Shown here: positions 63,041 through 64,000 of the stretch, piece by piece
How the letters are laid out: each line of letters begins with the position of its first letter
How positions within the stretch are numbered: the first letter of the stretch is position 1
Source: Thermoguttaceae bacterium
Lineage (GTDB): Bacteria > Planctomycetota > Planctomycetia > Pirellulales > Thermoguttaceae
Length of the DNA stretch: 64,000 nt
Direction: 5' to 3'
Assembly: GCA_029975295.1 (NCBI GenBank)
Contig: JARKPK010000008.1
Span: forward strand, 26,943 to 90,942
Notes under the pieces: generated by a model
Told to the model about the DNA's origin: nothing
Seen by the model: the letters and a program-made list of their open reading frames with translations, nothing else
Databases searched by the model: none
Program-made: the position numbers and the translations under genes

Positions 63041-64000
63041 CTACTTGCCGCGAACCATCAACTCTGCAATTTGAACGGCGTTGGTGGCGGCCCCCTTGCG
63101 CAAATTGTCGCTTACGCACCAGAAACACAGGCCGTTCGGACTCGACAGGTCTTCGCGGATTCGGCCGATGAAAGTTTCGTCGCGGTCGCTGCAATCGCGG
63201 GGCATGGGGTACTTCTTGTTGGGCAGGTCGTCGATCACAACCAAGCCCGGAGTCGCGGCGAACAATTCGCGAGCCTGCTCGACCGATATCTTCTTCTCCG
63301 TTTCGACGACGATCGTTTCACTGTGGCAATTGGCCACCGGCACTCGAACACAAGTGGCGCAAACTTGGATCGATTCGTCTTCGAGAATCTTTCGAGTTTC
63401 GTACACCATCTTCATTTCTTCCGAGGTGTAGCCGGCGTGCTTGGGCGACCCGATTTGCGGAATGCAGTTGAAGGCGATCGGATAGGCGAAGCACTCGTAT
63501 TGGTAGTCAGTGCCGTCAAAGAACGCCTTTGTTCCGCCGAGCAAGTCGCGGGTGCCGGCCACACCCGCCCCGCTGACGGCCTGGTATGTGCTCACGAAAA
63601 CGCGCCGCACTCGTCCGGCATCGTGCAACGGCTTGAGGGCTTGAACCATCTGCGTGGTCGAGCAATTCGGGCTGGAGATAATTCCCTTGTGCTTGGCGAT
63701 GGCGTGCGGGTTGACCTCGGGAATGACGAGCGGCACGTCGGGATTCATTCGCCAGTAACCGCTCTCATCGATCACAGTGCAGCCGCGCCGGACAGCGTCG
63801 GGAATAAAATCGCGTGCCACGTCGTCGGGCGTGCTGGCGATGGCCAAATCCACGCCGTCGAAGGCCTCGGGCCGAAGCTCTTCGACGGTGATTTCGCGGC
63901 CGGCAAACGGAAGGGTCTTCCCCGCCGAACGTCCCGAAGCAAGAAACTTCAGACGCTTGTGCGGAAACTTGCGCTGCTCAAGCAGGGTGCCGACCGTGTC
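63041..64000 (-). CDS. asd: Aspartate-semialdehyde dehydrogenase (5' truncated)
   Basis: 320 codons are visible and the frame runs off the right edge, so about 15-20 N-terminal residues (the NADP-binding GATGAVG part) are missing. Visible features: TVGTLLEQRKFPHKRLKFLA, FDGVDLAIASTPDDVARDF, VIDESGYWRMNPDVPLVIPEVN, and the catalytic Cys in SSPNCSTTQMVQAL. SGAGVAGTRDL and the C-terminal VRVPVANCHSETI with LRKGAATNAVQIAE complete the family pattern. It reduces aspartyl phosphate to aspartate semialdehyde, the branch point to Lys, Met, Thr and diaminopimelate. Confidence 0.95.
   Translation of the reverse strand, partial: DTVGTLLEQRKFPHKRLKFLASGRSAGKTLPFAGREITVEELRPEAFDGVDLAIASTPDDVARDFIPDAVRRGCTVIDESGYWRMNPDVPLVIPEVNPHAIAKHKGIISSPNCSTTQMVQALKPLHDAGRVRRVFVSTYQAVSGAGVAGTRDLLGGTKAFFDGTDYQYECFAYPIAFNCIPQIGSPKHAGYTSEEMKMVYETRKILEDESIQVCATCVRVPVANCHSETIVVETEKKISVEQARELFAATPGLVVIDDLPNKKYPMPRDCSDRDETFIGRIREDLSSPNGLCFWCVSDNLRKGAATNAVQIAELMVRGK

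Noticed and set aside
1..64000. CRISPR array, rRNA, tRNA, insertion sequence or prophage
   Set aside because: No regularly spaced repeats of CRISPR type, no conserved RNA segments, and no transposase, integrase or phage structural motifs were seen.

Overview
The window is GC-rich and gene-dense and reads as a chromosomal segment of a planctomycete, most likely Pirellulales-like. Supporting signs are a DUF1559 prepilin-like protein with the C-terminal H-x9-DG signature, a Cys/Tyr-rich secreted protein with a TIGR03000-type domain, a Tat-exported Gfo/Idh oxidoreductase, a TIGR03960 radical SAM protein, a DUF4962/heparinase-like protein, hopanoid genes, and a MoxR/DUF58/VWA cluster with a very large Ala-rich coiled-coil partner. 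I found no rRNA, tRNA, CRISPR array, insertion sequence, integrase or other clear mobile element. Both window edges cut genes: the VWA protein at the left and asd at the right.

Layout. 1-9.8 kb (+): VWA membrane protein (5' truncated), DUF4175-like membrane protein, 1247-aa exported coiled-coil protein, MoxR ATPase, DUF58 protein; the first three overlap by ATGA. 9.9-11.9 kb (-): TerB-like protein, purine nucleoside phosphorylase and an upstream very acidic protein. 12.2-12.7 kb (+): Nudix hydrolase. 12.8-19.3 kb (-): rho, then squalene-hopene cyclase, HpnH radical SAM and a GT4 glycosyltransferase, a probable hopanoid block. 20.6-28.1 kb: Tat-exported oxidoreductase (+), TIGR03000 protein (-), FtsW-family protein (+), exported isoaspartyl methyltransferase with an extra C-terminal beta domain (-), TIGR03960 radical SAM protein (+). 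28.5-33.0 kb: DUF4962/heparinase-like protein (-) diverging from an enolase-superfamily enzyme (+). 33.3-37.8 kb (+): HExxH metalloprotease, membrane-anchored ComEA-like HhH protein, and a degenerate phosphohexomutase. 38.1-40.6 kb (+): guaB overlapping a secreted protein gene. 41.0-49.0 kb: a clan-A glycoside hydrolase (-), queA, DUF1559 protein, small membrane protein, Nudix-like protein, cysteine desulfurase (all +), and a secreted polysaccharide-lyase-like beta protein (-). 49.5-52.9 kb (-): alpha/beta-hydrolase lipoprotein and a deoxyhypusine-synthase-like protein. 53.4-56.0 kb (+): def, fmt, CvpA-like protein. 56.8-64.0 kb (-): LRR membrane protein, accA, Ser/Thr kinase, GT4 glycosyltransferase, truA, asd (partial).

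How the genes work together. The left cluster looks like a MoxR chaperone system with VWA/DUF58 partners acting at the membrane together with an exported coiled-coil protein. shc, hpnH and the glycosyltransferase fit hopanoid cyclisation, side-chain addition and possibly glycosylation. The heparinase-like, enolase-superfamily, GH, lyase-like and oxidoreductase genes fit polysaccharide use, although they do not form one operon. def and fmt handle N-formyl-Met chemistry. The most unusual proteins are apparent pseudo-enzymes or variants: a phosphohexomutase lacking its catalytic Ser and metal loop, a deoxyhypusine-synthase-like protein with Arg in the catalytic Lys position, and a kinase with DFA in place of DFG. 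I see no single clearly novel multi-gene system. The left coiled-coil/MoxR cluster and the protease/ComEA/pseudo-mutase trio are the best candidates. All functional calls come from motif reading without database searches.
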